The notes: generated by a model from the letters alone, not told the origin. Shown: positions 17,001-27,044, numbered from the stretch's first letter. The stretch: 64,000 bases of DNA from an uncultured Collinsella sp. (GCA_934667065.1 CAKULD010000001.1:248001-312000), one strand, 5' to 3'. Translations and numbers: made by a program.

Positions 17001-20000
17001 TACCGAGACCGAAAGGTATATCTCCAAAGAGGCGGTCTATACGTTTACGCCGGATATAGACTTGTCCCTCGAGGCGCGATTTAAGCTCAAGGACTATGCG
17101 GTGCATATCAACGATGCGCAGGCGACCGATTCGTCGCAGGATTTTGCGCATCTGAGCGTTACCGCTCAAAACTGCTATCGCAATGCCGGCGAGACGGTTG
17201 AGGTTTCCGCAGTCACGGACAATGCCCAGTTCCTGGGCTGGTATCTGGGCGAGGGCGATGGTGCCTACGCTGTGAGCGATCAGCTCGATTTTACCTATAC
17301 GGTGAACGAGGAGGACGCGCCTGAGCACTATGATGCATACGGTCCCAAGATCGAGATCACGCCGCGCTACTGTGCCCCGCAGGCGAGTGTTGTGCTGAGT
17401 GTGGACGGGGTCGATGAGAATGGGCAGCCACTCGGACAGTTCCTCTCTACCGGTCTCTACGGCATCGGGTCGCGCGTTACGGTCGTGGCGGTCCCGTCGC
17501 CCGGTTATGTGTTTGACTATGCGACCGATGCCCGCGGCAACGTTGTCTTTACCGGCGACGATGGCCCGTCCTACACGTTTGTGCTCGAGGGGGATGTGCA
17601 GTACACCGCGCATTTCCGCGAGGCGACCGATCCTGCCGAGTCGCTTGCGGCGCTAAAGGCCGCGCTCATCGCCGCGATTACCGCCGCGGCAGTTCTCGCA
17701 ACCATATACGGCCTGGGCGAGATCGTCGACCCCATCGCGGCCGACGCGGTGATCGAGATCGGCATGGCCGACAACATTGAGGATGTCGCCGCCGTGGGCA
17801 CCAAGGTGCTCAAGGAGATCAAGGACATCATTGACGACCACAAGAAACCGCATGATCCCGATAAGCCCCACGGCGACCACAAGATCGAGATTATTGCCAC
17901 CGCGCAGCCCGAGGTAGGCGGTGTCGTTACCGGCGGTGGTTTTCACTACGAGGGAACAGTTGCCACGCTCGAAGCCGTCGCCAATCCCGGCTATCGCTTT
18001 GTGTGCTGGAAGCAGGACGGTGTTGAGGTTTCGACATCACCCGTTAAGACGATGACCATCACGGACCTGACGCCCGAGATTGTAAAGATGACAGCCGTCT
18101 TTGAGAAGGATGTGGACATTACAGCGGTTGCCGAGGCCGATGGCGTTCAGGCCGATTTCTCGACGGGCTGCACCGCAAGCCCCGTAAAGCAGAGCGTTAA
18201 ACGCGGCGATGAGGCGATGGTCACCGCGAGCGAGGGCCTCGATTATGCCTTTGTGGGATGGTTCGAGGACGGCATCGAGGTTTCGCGTGAGCGTACGTAT
18301 ATCTTTAAGGCTGAGGTCGATCGCCATCTGGTTGCACGTTTCCGCAAGGCGGATAAGACCATCCTGGTGAATACCGATCCCTTCGACAGCGCCGAGGTCC
18401 TGTGCGATGGCGTGCCGGTCGTGGACGGCAAGGTCCGCGCGAAGGATGGGGATATCCTCACGTTTACGATGCGGCCCAAGGTGCGCCCCGACAATCCGGA
18501 GAAGACGTACCGGTTTGTAGAGTGGCACGAAACCGATGCGCAGGGCATCACAATTGCCAACAAACAGGAGGTTTGCGAATACCGCGTTAACGGCAATGCC
18601 CGGATCGAGGCCGTGATGGACGGCAGGGATACGCATACCGTGCGTGCCGAGGCCGACCCGCTCGAGGGCGGCACCGTTACACTGAAGCGCGGCGAGACTG
18701 CCGGCATGGTGCTCGAGGTTCCCGAGGGTGAGCGCGTGACCGCGGAGGCAACGCCGACCGAGGGTTATATCTTTGACGGTTGGTATCTGAGCAACGGAGG
18801 CTCGGATGCCACCTCGACGCTGGTTTCGAGCGAGCGCTCTTATACCTTTGAGCCCATTACCGACTGCGTGGTCCAGGCGAAGTTTACGCGCGCCTGCAAG
18901 GTGGACGTTGTCGTTGAGCCGGCCGCGGCCATGGCGGGCAAATATTTGGTGCATGGCGAGGGCTACTGCATGAAGGGTGAGCCTGCCACGCTGAGCATTG
19001 AGCTCACGGCCGAGGCGAGCAAACAATTTACCTTTAAGGGCTGGTACGACGCCAAGACGGACCTGCTTTTGGGCACCGACCCCAGCTACCTTGAGTTCTA
19101 TCCCGAGGACGTGGAATGCACCGTGCGTGCGGTGTTTGAGGAAAACACGTATACCGTGGCGGCGAAGGCCAAGAAGACCTTTGTGGAGCGCGGTACGGTT
19201 GAGATCGAGGGGCATCCGGGGGCATCTTCGGTTACCTGCGGATACGGCGACACGGTGATGCTCAAGGCAAAGGCCAACGATGGCTACCGCTTCGATCATT
19301 GGAAGGATGACTCCGGTAAGGAGTACGATACCGCCGAGCTGGTCGTCAAGGTTACCAAGAGCGATACCTATACCGCGATCTTCACCGACTCAAAGCCCGA
19401 GGTCATGGTCACGGCCGATTCGTGGCTTGGCGGTACCGTGACGTGCAACGGGACAGTGGTGAAGCCTACGACCGATAAGTTCAAATTAGGAGAGACCCTT
19501 CATCTGTCGGCCAAGGCCCATCCAGGCTTTTTGTTCCGGGGCTGGTATGTCAACGGGCGCCTGAAGAGCCTTAAGCACGAGACCCCGTTGGTTGCCAAAG
19601 CTCGCGGTAAAACCGGGCGCTGTGTTATTACCGCGGCCTTTGTGCCCATCGATACCGTCTGCGTGCCCCTCGCCGATCCTGCAGAGGGTGGCACCGTCAA
19701 GGCGAGCCGCATCCTTGCAGACCGCGGTGCGGAGGTTGTCCTGAAGGCGACGCCCAATCCTGGTTACGTCTTTACTGGTTGGTATACGGCCGACGGCACG
19801 TTTGAGTCTGCCGATGCGGAGTTCACCTGCCACCAGGAGCGCAGCCATGTGCACGTCGCTCGCTTTATGGCAAAAAGCTATGAAGTCGACGCCACGACGG
19901 TAGTCGATTCCGGCACCGGTTCGCTGGTCGAATCGAGTGCCGCCGGCTGGGTCGAGGGCACGGGTACCGTCGAGGCGGGGCATGCCGCCACGCTGACCGC

Positions 20001-23000
20001 GCATGCGCTTTCGGGCTATGCGTTTGAGTATTGGGCCGATGCCTCGGGTGCCGTGGTAAGCCGTGATAGCACCTATCACGTGGTGCCGACGTCTGACACG
20101 ACGCTCCAGGCCGTGTTCTCGGCAAAGCAATATACAGTGGATGTCTCGTGCGAAGAGAGCTTGGGTACGGTCAAGGGCGCGGGGACGTATGCCGCCGGGC
20201 AAGTTGTCACCGTGCGCGCGGTTGCCGCTGAGGATACGTCTTTTGTTGGCTGGTTCCGCAACGGCACATGCGTGAGCTCCAAGAAAACCTATCGATTTAC
20301 CGTGCGCGAGGACACGTCGCTCTACGCCGTCTTTGCGTCGGGTTCGTATGTCGTGAGCACGGTTGCCTCGCCTGCCGAGGGTGGAGCCGTGAGCGGCTTT
20401 GGCGGCTATGAGGCCGGCGACCGTGCAACGCTTCGTGCGATCGCCAGCACCGGGTATTCGTTTGCCGGCTGGACGGACGACAAGGGCGAGACGATCAGTG
20501 AGAACGCCGACTGTACCGTTAAGGTCACGGGTGATGCCACCTATACGGCGACCTTTAAGCCTAAGTCCTATCAGGTCGTTTTGAGTGCGAGTGACGATGG
20601 CGTGGGCACCCTGAGCGGCGAGGGCTCCTATCAGTTCGGTGATACGGTCGAACTTAACGCAACGCCTATGGGAACCAAGCGTTTTGTCGGTTGGTATGTT
20701 CTGGATGCCGAGGGCAACAAGTCGCTGCTGAGTTGTGACGCCCATTGCTGGGTTAAGCTCGACAAGGATATGGTCGAGGGACTCGAGGACGATACGCTGG
20801 AGCTCCAGGCCGTGTTTGCTGATCCGTACGAGGTGACCGTTACGGGCGAGGTCGTAGTGAAGGACAAGGCTTCGAGCAGGGGCTGCCGTGTTACGGGCAG
20901 CGGAAGCTTTGCCGTGGGCGATCAGGTGCAACTGGCCGCTGCGGTCGGCATGGGCTATCGCTTTGTGGGCTGGAGCACCGACAAGGAGGGTGCCTCGATT
21001 GTCGAGACCGCTGCGGTATTGGACGTGACCGCTACGCAGGATATGACGTACTACGCGCAGTTCGAATCCGATGGACAGGTGACCATCACGGTTACGGGCT
21101 CGTCCATCTTCCGCGGCACGGCCCTTCTGGTCGACGGCATTCCTGCCGGTAGCAGGTCGTACGACAGGGGCGACATGTTTATGGCGATCGCGATTCCGTG
21201 GAAGAAGTACCACTTCTCGCACTGGGTCGACGATGCGGGCGTCACGGTGAGCTACAGCGCGTTCTATATCGGCACCGCAAAGGAGAATAGGCAGCTCACG
21301 GCTGTGTTCTATGAGACGGGCTGCGATGTTCAGGTCGCTACGTATCCCAAGGACGCGGGCTTTAGCATGGTTGCGCTCGGCACCGGCGGCTCCTACCACT
21401 CCGCGGCGATTATGTTTACTGTGCCGCATAAGGGCTGGAAGTTTAAATACTGGGTCGACGAGAACGGCCTGCCCGTGGGGGCCACGCCGGTAATCAATCG
21501 CGTGGTGTTTGGCAACCGTACCTTTACGGCCGTTTATGAGCGGGCGTCGATGACGGTTACGGCGGTGGATCCACGAGAAGGCGGACACGTCGAGGGTTCC
21601 TCCGAGGACGAATCGCTGGGGTATGCCGTGACCAACGAGGTCGAGAACGGTGAGTCGACGACGCTGACTGCCGTTCCCGATGCGGGCTATGTGTTCGATG
21701 GGTGGTATGCGCGCAACGATGATGGTTCGTTGGGTGATGAGCCGTTGAGCACGGACGCTACCTGGACGTTTGTCCCCGAGGACAACATGACCGTCGAGGC
21801 GCGCTTTGCGGAGGCGCCTAAGTACAAGGTGACGGCCCGAGCAGTCAACGGATCGGTTGATCCGGAGATTGCTTCGGTCGCTACGGATGGCAAGGTGACG
21901 CTTTCGGCGACGCCCGATGAGGGGTGCTATCTGACGCGCGTGACTGTTGCCGATGAGGCTGGTGAGGACGGCTCGGCCGGCAATGCCTATGACCTTGATA
22001 TTTCTGATTATAAAGGTGGGGCGTACAGCGTCACGCTGAGCGGCGTGAGTGCCCCGCAGCATGTCACGTTTGAATTCGCGAAGGCTGCGGCTCCGGAGGT
22101 GCTCGCTCAGCCGCAGGATGCGAGTGCTTACGAGGGCGATCCGGTTGAGCTTTCTGTTGCTGCCGAGGCGGGGCGTAATGTTCGCGTTCATGCCGCTGTA
22201 TCTTCGGGTTCTGCCGCCGACGTTAAGCTGAGCTACCAGTGGTATCGCGTGTCTGCCGACGGCAATGTGAAGCTGAAGGGCGAGACGGGGGAGAGCCTCT
22301 CGATTGCCCAGCTCGACAGCGACAGCGAGGGCGAGTACTTCTGCCGTATCACGCAGAGCTATCTTGGCACGGTGACAAAGACGGATACCGAGCATGCGAC
22401 GGTGTCCATCGTGCCTCGCGAGGCGCTCGTGTTCAACGGGCGCGTGCTGCCGGCGGCGACCGCTCACGATGACTACCGTGTCGTGATTGCCGGCGCCAGG
22501 GGCGGCAAGGCGCCGTATGCGTACAACTTGGATGAGGTTGAGGTTCCCGAGGGCATGCAGCTGACGCAGGCCGATGACGGAACGGGCGCCTTGGTGCTCT
22601 CGGGCGTGCCTTCGGCTACGGGTGTGTGCCGCTTCAAGATTAGGTGCACCGATGACCTGGGCAACAAGCGTGTTGCAAACTTCGCGCTGGTCGTGAAGGC
22701 GAAGGAGGCCCCGCTCGCGTTTGAGGGCCAGAGCTTTACCTACAACGCGACGGCGCAGGCACCGGAGCTTTCGAGTGTACCCGAGGGCTGCGAAGACGAT
22801 GTCGCGGTAACGTATGTGGGCACGGGCGATACGCATTACTCGTCTGATCGGGCACCGGTGGACGCCGGTACGTATCGTGCGTTGGCGACGCTCGACGCTA
22901 AAGGATATGTGGGCAACGCGAGCTGCGACTTTGTCATCGAGAAGGCTCCGGTCGATATTTCGATCCAGACGTCTGATGTGACATACGATGGCGCGCGACA

Positions 23001-26000
23001 CGGTGCGGCGGTTGTGGTTGCCGGCCTTGATGCGTCCGCTTATTCCGTCACGTATCGCGGTGTCGATGGAACCTCCTATGGCCCTACGGCGCTGGAGCCG
23101 TGCGACAGTGGTAACTACCGCGTTACGGTTAAGGTGACAGACCCCAACTACCAGGGCAAGAAGTCAGCTGAGTTCTCGATTGCAAAGGCCAGCCAGGTCA
23201 TTACGGGCACGACGAGCTATTCGGGTGTTTATGGCGGCGATCCCATTGTGTTCGACAACGTCGCCCAGACGCCCGTGAGCTTTGAGCTGGTTGGCTCCGC
23301 GGACGACGACGCAAACCCGGTTTCGATCAAGGGACGTTGCGCGACCGTGAAGGCTGCCGGTACGGCACGTGTTGTCGCCCATGCCAAGGCGTCTCGAAAC
23401 TATCTTGCCGCCGAGGACGTCGAGTTGACGGTTACTGTTGCACCTGCCCAGTTGCTGGTGAAGGTTGACGATGCCGAACGCTTTGAGGGCCAGGCGAATC
23501 CCGAGTTTACCTCCAGCCTGGTGAGTCGTTGCGATACCTCGGACGTAAAGGTTACATACTTCTGCTCGGCGAATAAGAAATCGCCGGCGGGTGAGTACCA
23601 GATCAATGCGGCGGTCGCCGACCCGAACTTCGATGTCGCGGTCGCCCCCGGCACACTGACGGTCAAGAAGAAACTCGAGCGCTACAAGGTGACGGCGAAG
23701 GCGGTCAACGGTTCGGTTGACAACGCCTCGGTGACGGTTGTTGAGGGCGGGGATGCGACCCTTTCGGCGACGCCTGACGAGGGTTGCTATCTCGAGCGGG
23801 TGACGGTTTCGGAGGCCGACTCGGACGAGGCCGTCGACCTCGACATTTCTGATTACAAGGGCGGGGCGTACGAGGTCACGCTGAGCGATATCACCGCGTC
23901 GCAGAAGGTTACGTTTGAGTTCGCGAAGGCGGACGTGCCGCGTGTGGTCGCGCAGCCGCAGGACGTGAGCGCCCACGAGGGAGATTCTGCCGTGCTCTCG
24001 GTCGCTGCCGAGGCGGGGGAGAATGTCGCCAACCACGCGGCCTCGTCCACGGGCTCTGCCGCCGAGATTGAGCTTTCGTACCAGTGGTTCCGCATGGTGG
24101 ATGGCAAAGCCGTTGCGCTCGAGGGCGAGACGGGAGAGACGCTGTCGCTTTCGGACCTTGATGACGAGCAGGCCGGCGAGTACTTCTGCCGCATCACGCA
24201 GCGCTACCTCGGTACCGAGGTACGGTCGGACAGTGACCATGCCGTCGTTTCCGTCGTGCCTTGGGATACTCTCGTGTTTAACGGAGACGTGCTGCCGGCG
24301 GCGAGTGCGCATGATACATATCGCGCCACGATTGCCGGGGCCGCGGGCGGCAAGGCTCCATACGAGTACACATGGGATGAAACGAAGCTCCCCGACGGGC
24401 TCAAGCTCTCCCGTACTTCGGGCAGCCTGACGCTCTCTGGTGTTCCGTCAAAGACGGGGGTTTCCGCCTTCGATATCACGTGCACGGATGCCCGCGGCGA
24501 GACCGCGACTGCCCACTTTGCGCTCGTTGTCCAGGCGAAGCGTGTAAAGCTTACGTTTGCGAATAGCGACTTTACCTACAGTGGCGCGCCGCAGGCGCCC
24601 GAAGTTACCGGTGCTCCTAAGGTCTGCAAGGGCGATCTCAAGGTTAGGTACTACGGGACCGGGAACACGCAGTATTCGTCGACGGAGGCCCCGACTGATG
24701 CCGGCACGTACCGCGCCGTGGCAACGCTGCGAGCCCATGGCTATGCCGGTGCTGCCGCATGTGAGTTCGAGATTTCACCGGCAAAGCTCAAGGTGAAGGC
24801 CGATGACGCCGAACGCTACGAGGGGGAGGCGAATCCCGCGTTCACCTCGAGCCTGGAGAGCTCGGCCGATACCTCCGGCGTGAAGGTCGAGTACTCCTGC
24901 GACGCGGACGAGAATTCGCCGGCGGGCGAGTACCAGATCGGCGCGAATGTCGCCGATCCGAACTTCGATGTCGTGGTCGTGCCCGGAACTTTGACGGTGA
25001 AAAAGAAGCAGGGGCCTGTCGATCCCGACCCGGACAACCCCGACCCCGATCAGCCTGACCCGGACAACCCAGATCCCGATCAGCCTGACCCGGACCCGAA
25101 TCCCAACCCCGACAACCCCGACCCGGATAATCCGGACCCCGACAATCCTGAGCCGGACCCCAAACCCGACCCCGATAATCCTGATCCGGACAAGCCCGGG
25201 CCCGATAACCCGGACGTGCCCGTCAATTACGAGGTGACGGTCAAGGCGGTCAACGGCTCGGTCGACAACGGCTCGATCACCGTTGCTGCGGGCGAGAGTG
25301 TGGCCATCGCGGCGACGCCCGACGAGGGTTGCTACCTCGAGCGCGTGACGGTCGCGGAAGCCGGCTCGGATACGAGCGTCGACCCCGACATCTCCGACTA
25401 TGAGGGCGGAGCGTACGAGGTCACGCTGAGTGGCGTCACCGCTTCGCAGGAGGTCACGTTCGAGTTCGCGAAGGCGGACGCTCCGAAGGTGATCGCTCAG
25501 CCGCAGGACGCGAGCGCCCACGAGGGCGATTCGGCCGTGCTCTCGGTTGCTGCCGAGGCGGGCAAGGGCGTCCTCGACCACGCGTCCTCGTCCACGGGTT
25601 CGGCCGCCGATGTCGAACTGTCCTATCAGTGGTTCCGCATGGTGGACGGCGAGGCCGTGGCGCTCGAGGGCGAGACGGGGGAGACGCTCCTCATCGAGAA
25701 CCTCGATGAGGATTGCGCCGGCAAGTATTTCTGCCGCATCACTCAGCGCTACCTTGGCACTGAGACGCAGGCAGACAGCGATCGTGCTGTCGTGTCCGTT
25801 GTGCCCCGGGATGCCCTTGTGTTCAACGGCGGCCTGCTGCCGGCGGCGCGTGCACATAGTGCGTACCGCGTGACGATCGCTGGAGCCGCGGGCGGCGAGT
25901 CTCCGTACGAGTACACGTGGGACGACGCGAAGCTCCCCGATGGGCTTAAGCTATCCCGCACGTCGGGTGGCCTGACGCTCTCGGGAACTCCTTCCAGGGC

Positions 26001-26979
26001 GGGTGTTTCCACCTTCGACGTTACGTGCAAGGACGCTCAGGGAGAGACGGTGACCGCGCACTTTGTGCTGGTCCTCCAGGCGAAGCGAGTCGAGCTTGCA
26101 TTTGAAGGCGGCAGCTTCGTCTACAGTGGTGATGCCCAGGCACCCGAGGTCACGGGTGTCCCCAAGGCCTGCGAGGGCGACCTAAGGATCAGGTATTACG
26201 GGACGGACGGCACGTACTATTCGTCGAGCGAGGCCCCGACCGATGCCGGCACGTACCGCGTTGTTGCCACGCTGCGAAGCAACGGGTATGTCGGTGCAGC
26301 CGCGCGTAAGTTTAAGATTACGCCGGCGAAGCTCAAGGTAAAGGTCGACGATGCTGAGCGCTTCGAGGGGGAGGCGAACCCCGCGTTTACCTCGAGCCTG
26401 GAGAGCGTGGTTGATACCTCGGGCGTGAAGGTCGAGTACTCCTGCGATGCCGATGAGAGTTCTCCGGCGGGCGAGTACAAGATCGGCGCGACGGTCACCG
26501 ATCCGAACTTCGATGTCACGGTTGAGCCCGGTACGCTGACGGTGAAGAAGAAGCAGGAACCTGTCGACCCGGATCCGGTGGTTCCCGACCCGGATAAACC
26601 CGATGGACCCGATCCGGACCAGCCGGACAAGCCCGAGCCCGACAAGCCGGAACCTGACCAGCCGGATAAGCCGGACCCGGATAACCCGGACAAGCCAGAG
26701 CCCGGCAAGCCCGAGCCGGGTAAGCCTGGGTCGCCCGATTCTGACCAGTCGGATTCTAAGGACCCGGCAAAACCCGGTAGCTCGGATGATTCCTCGGCCG
26801 ATAAGACAAAGACGAATGGCACGGAAACCTCCGGCAAGAAGGATTCGTCCAAGTCGAGCGCTCAGCAGCTCGCTGATACGGGCGACAAGGCACCGCTCGC
26901 TGTCGCCGTTGCTGCGGGCGCCGTTGCACTTATCGCACTGGGGCTCGAGCTTCTGCGTCGCCGCCATCCGGGCGCGTAG
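14083..26979 (+). CDS. Giant LRR/InlB-repeat/Ig-MBG surface protein with LADTG sorting signal
   Basis: One uninterrupted frame of 4,298 residues. Residues 1-34 are a signal peptide ending in STAYA; 36-135 are Ser/Asp-rich. Residues about 137-522 and 523-909 are tandem copies of a BspA-like leucine-rich repeat domain (IGKHAFYQCSNLTDVSL type). Residues about 910-2585 hold many InlB-B-like repeats (pattern TYTATF...GY.F.GW), with an Ala-rich hydrophobic stretch near 1188-1215. Residues about 2585-4160 are three modules of repeat, Ig-like and MBG-like domains. Linkers of Pro-Asp repeats lie at about 3645-3715 and 4160-4225. The end has LADTG (4263-4267), a hydrophobic helix and RRR, a sortase signal with Ala instead of Pro. 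It is likely a cell-wall adhesin; the ligand is unknown. Confidence 0.9.
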   Translation: MNRITAALYRFLVVYLSVAMVVTSIPLAPSTAYADDSSALAIESEAQEADSDSDTDADAVDDSSSANEGSSSAASDSTDSSQDKSSSSDTNTLASSLAQDLASDATDSDAAKSLAAMAEPSSDDSEVDALTYEPTVYEYAKFMPNYYLYPCDANGNITVEIDESDPYKNSVDGRWVTNLIVDYGMDKVPVQLCEGSSNLRSVRFENQSISEIGKHAFYQCSNLTDVSLSGMTIGAIESEAFFGCKSLTSLNINEVTNIGSMGNAAFAGSGLVSTGLDKVVGLKSIPDNAYDSCRALTDSGLGKNTSITSIGASAFKYCSSLATTGLEHNTTIETLGRACFYGADLSGGVTLPYYSKIELLPNDAFGYTNLETVFFGCNHVVLINSDSFPKRNMTVMVPAKMIPQYASGRPKQVWESCNGILPVPVGKVLQKIEISRDPDKMTYEQGEKISLEGMSINFQYPHSLTISDYESLLTREMGEYLTATPCDGDIFDESMDGEPIQLVYDDGYTRLVTYSKGSLQQAAYEYAKLMPNYYLYPCDANGNLTVEIDENNPRENSVDGRMVTNLIVDYGVDEVDAQLCADSTNLRSVRFENSSISKIGLHAFYNCPNLTDITLSGMTIGTIGKEAFYGCKSLTSLNINETATIGSMGEAAFARSGLVSTGLDKVVGLTSIPTMAYERCEALTDTGLDKNSSITSIGDCAFRYCSSLATTGLESNTTVETLGHNCFSGTDLSGGLTLPYNSKIEELPKGAFDGTNLETVFLGCNHAVLINTDTFPKYNMTVMVPAKMISKYANGHPKAVWERCNGCLPVPVGKVLKNVEISCDPDNMTYAPGDTISLEGMSVELDYPHTVSIWNYEALIKEELGEYLKATPCDDDVFDESMDGQPVKLVYDDGYSHFETQTKGVLHLKKPASSPLTISYVQANNRRGCKLMDGVELPDVSGAMTIDAGTEVTLDAGALGMLNDNLTFKGWYDTETERYISKEAVYTFTPDIDLSLEARFKLKDYAVHINDAQATDSSQDFAHLSVTAQNCYRNAGETVEVSAVTDNAQFLGWYLGEGDGAYAVSDQLDFTYTVNEEDAPEHYDAYGPKIEITPRYCAPQASVVLSVDGVDENGQPLGQFLSTGLYGIGSRVTVVAVPSPGYVFDYATDARGNVVFTGDDGPSYTFVLEGDVQYTAHFREATDPAESLAALKAALIAAITAAAVLATIYGLGEIVDPIAADAVIEIGMADNIEDVAAVGTKVLKEIKDIIDDHKKPHDPDKPHGDHKIEIIATAQPEVGGVVTGGGFHYEGTVATLEAVANPGYRFVCWKQDGVEVSTSPVKTMTITDLTPEIVKMTAVFEKDVDITAVAEADGVQADFSTGCTASPVKQSVKRGDEAMVTASEGLDYAFVGWFEDGIEVSRERTYIFKAEVDRHLVARFRKADKTILVNTDPFDSAEVLCDGVPVVDGKVRAKDGDILTFTMRPKVRPDNPEKTYRFVEWHETDAQGITIANKQEVCEYRVNGNARIEAVMDGRDTHTVRAEADPLEGGTVTLKRGETAGMVLEVPEGERVTAEATPTEGYIFDGWYLSNGGSDATSTLVSSERSYTFEPITDCVVQAKFTRACKVDVVVEPAAAMAGKYLVHGEGYCMKGEPATLSIELTAEASKQFTFKGWYDAKTDLLLGTDPSYLEFYPEDVECTVRAVFEENTYTVAAKAKKTFVERGTVEIEGHPGASSVTCGYGDTVMLKAKANDGYRFDHWKDDSGKEYDTAELVVKVTKSDTYTAIFTDSKPEVMVTADSWLGGTVTCNGTVVKPTTDKFKLGETLHLSAKAHPGFLFRGWYVNGRLKSLKHETPLVAKARGKTGRCVITAAFVPIDTVCVPLADPAEGGTVKASRILADRGAEVVLKATPNPGYVFTGWYTADGTFESADAEFTCHQERSHVHVARFMAKSYEVDATTVVDSGTGSLVESSAAGWVEGTGTVEAGHAATLTAHALSGYAFEYWADASGAVVSRDSTYHVVPTSDTTLQAVFSAKQYTVDVSCEESLGTVKGAGTYAAGQVVTVRAVAAEDTSFVGWFRNGTCVSSKKTYRFTVREDTSLYAVFASGSYVVSTVASPAEGGAVSGFGGYEAGDRATLRAIASTGYSFAGWTDDKGETISENADCTVKVTGDATYTATFKPKSYQVVLSASDDGVGTLSGEGSYQFGDTVELNATPMGTKRFVGWYVLDAEGNKSLLSCDAHCWVKLDKDMVEGLEDDTLELQAVFADPYEVTVTGEVVVKDKASSRGCRVTGSGSFAVGDQVQLAAAVGMGYRFVGWSTDKEGASIVETAAVLDVTATQDMTYYAQFESDGQVTITVTGSSIFRGTALLVDGIPAGSRSYDRGDMFMAIAIPWKKYHFSHWVDDAGVTVSYSAFYIGTAKENRQLTAVFYETGCDVQVATYPKDAGFSMVALGTGGSYHSAAIMFTVPHKGWKFKYWVDENGLPVGATPVINRVVFGNRTFTAVYERASMTVTAVDPREGGHVEGSSEDESLGYAVTNEVENGESTTLTAVPDAGYVFDGWYARNDDGSLGDEPLSTDATWTFVPEDNMTVEARFAEAPKYKVTARAVNGSVDPEIASVATDGKVTLSATPDEGCYLTRVTVADEAGEDGSAGNAYDLDISDYKGGAYSVTLSGVSAPQHVTFEFAKAAAPEVLAQPQDASAYEGDPVELSVAAEAGRNVRVHAAVSSGSAADVKLSYQWYRVSADGNVKLKGETGESLSIAQLDSDSEGEYFCRITQSYLGTVTKTDTEHATVSIVPREALVFNGRVLPAATAHDDYRVVIAGARGGKAPYAYNLDEVEVPEGMQLTQADDGTGALVLSGVPSATGVCRFKIRCTDDLGNKRVANFALVVKAKEAPLAFEGQSFTYNATAQAPELSSVPEGCEDDVAVTYVGTGDTHYSSDRAPVDAGTYRALATLDAKGYVGNASCDFVIEKAPVDISIQTSDVTYDGARHGAAVVVAGLDASAYSVTYRGVDGTSYGPTALEPCDSGNYRVTVKVTDPNYQGKKSAEFSIAKASQVITGTTSYSGVYGGDPIVFDNVAQTPVSFELVGSADDDANPVSIKGRCATVKAAGTARVVAHAKASRNYLAAEDVELTVTVAPAQLLVKVDDAERFEGQANPEFTSSLVSRCDTSDVKVTYFCSANKKSPAGEYQINAAVADPNFDVAVAPGTLTVKKKLERYKVTAKAVNGSVDNASVTVVEGGDATLSATPDEGCYLERVTVSEADSDEAVDLDISDYKGGAYEVTLSDITASQKVTFEFAKADVPRVVAQPQDVSAHEGDSAVLSVAAEAGENVANHAASSTGSAAEIELSYQWFRMVDGKAVALEGETGETLSLSDLDDEQAGEYFCRITQRYLGTEVRSDSDHAVVSVVPWDTLVFNGDVLPAASAHDTYRATIAGAAGGKAPYEYTWDETKLPDGLKLSRTSGSLTLSGVPSKTGVSAFDITCTDARGETATAHFALVVQAKRVKLTFANSDFTYSGAPQAPEVTGAPKVCKGDLKVRYYGTGNTQYSSTEAPTDAGTYRAVATLRAHGYAGAAACEFEISPAKLKVKADDAERYEGEANPAFTSSLESSADTSGVKVEYSCDADENSPAGEYQIGANVADPNFDVVVVPGTLTVKKKQGPVDPDPDNPDPDQPDPDNPDPDQPDPDPNPNPDNPDPDNPDPDNPEPDPKPDPDNPDPDKPGPDNPDVPVNYEVTVKAVNGSVDNGSITVAAGESVAIAATPDEGCYLERVTVAEAGSDTSVDPDISDYEGGAYEVTLSGVTASQEVTFEFAKADAPKVIAQPQDASAHEGDSAVLSVAAEAGKGVLDHASSSTGSAADVELSYQWFRMVDGEAVALEGETGETLLIENLDEDCAGKYFCRITQRYLGTETQADSDRAVVSVVPRDALVFNGGLLPAARAHSAYRVTIAGAAGGESPYEYTWDDAKLPDGLKLSRTSGGLTLSGTPSRAGVSTFDVTCKDAQGETVTAHFVLVLQAKRVELAFEGGSFVYSGDAQAPEVTGVPKACEGDLRIRYYGTDGTYYSSSEAPTDAGTYRVVATLRSNGYVGAAARKFKITPAKLKVKVDDAERFEGEANPAFTSSLESVVDTSGVKVEYSCDADESSPAGEYKIGATVTDPNFDVTVEPGTLTVKKKQEPVDPDPVVPDPDKPDGPDPDQPDKPEPDKPEPDQPDKPDPDNPDKPEPGKPEPGKPGSPDSDQSDSKDPAKPGSSDDSSADKTKTNGTETSGKKDSSKSSAQQLADTGDKAPLAVAVAAGAVALIALGLELLRRRHPGA
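14488..16810 (+). repeat. Tandem duplication of the BspA-type LRR domain
   Basis: Two consecutive segments of about 1.16 kb (14488-15645 and 15646-16810) encode nearly parallel proteins. Both start YEYAK.MPNYYLYPCDANGN, run through the same leucine-rich repeats and end DESMDG.P..LVYDDGY. The copies differ throughout at synonymous and amino acid positions, so the duplication is not very recent. Confidence 0.85.
21826..26553 (+). repeat. Three tandem InlB/Ig/MBG modules within the surface protein gene
   Basis: Modules at about 21826-23668, 23671-25011 and 25228-26553 each encode the order AVNGSVD, ATPDEGCYL, AQPQD.SA.EGD, an Ig-like QW.R segment, a putative-Ig VLPAA segment, an MBG-like FTYN/FTYS segment and a closing GTLTVKKK. 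The first carries an extra MBG-like unit. The last two are the most alike, which suggests later duplication or gene conversion. Confidence 0.85.
25012..25227 (+). repeat. Pro-Asp repeat linker
   Basis: About 70 codons of DPDNPDPDQP-type repeats join modules two and three. The DNA is repetitive (gacccggacaaccc variants) but in frame, and encodes a stiff, acidic stalk. A second, Lys-containing P-D-K-P-E-P stretch lies at about 26560-26760 before the sorting signal. Confidence 0.85.
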
Positions 26980-27044
26980 TGCACTCGCTTGGCAGCCAGA
27001 TTGACGCCCTGGCAGGATGAAGCCTGCTAAAGCGTTTATACTTG

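Noticed and set aside
19486..23001. A 1,171-residue open frame on the minus strand inside the surface protein gene
   Set aside because: It is antisense to a recognisable, domain-rich protein and has low-complexity composition produced by high GC and repeats; no ribosome site or motifs were seen.
25012..25227. CRISPR-like array
   Set aside because: The short periodic repeats are in frame and encode a Pro-Asp linker; there are no spacers of unique sequence and no cas genes.
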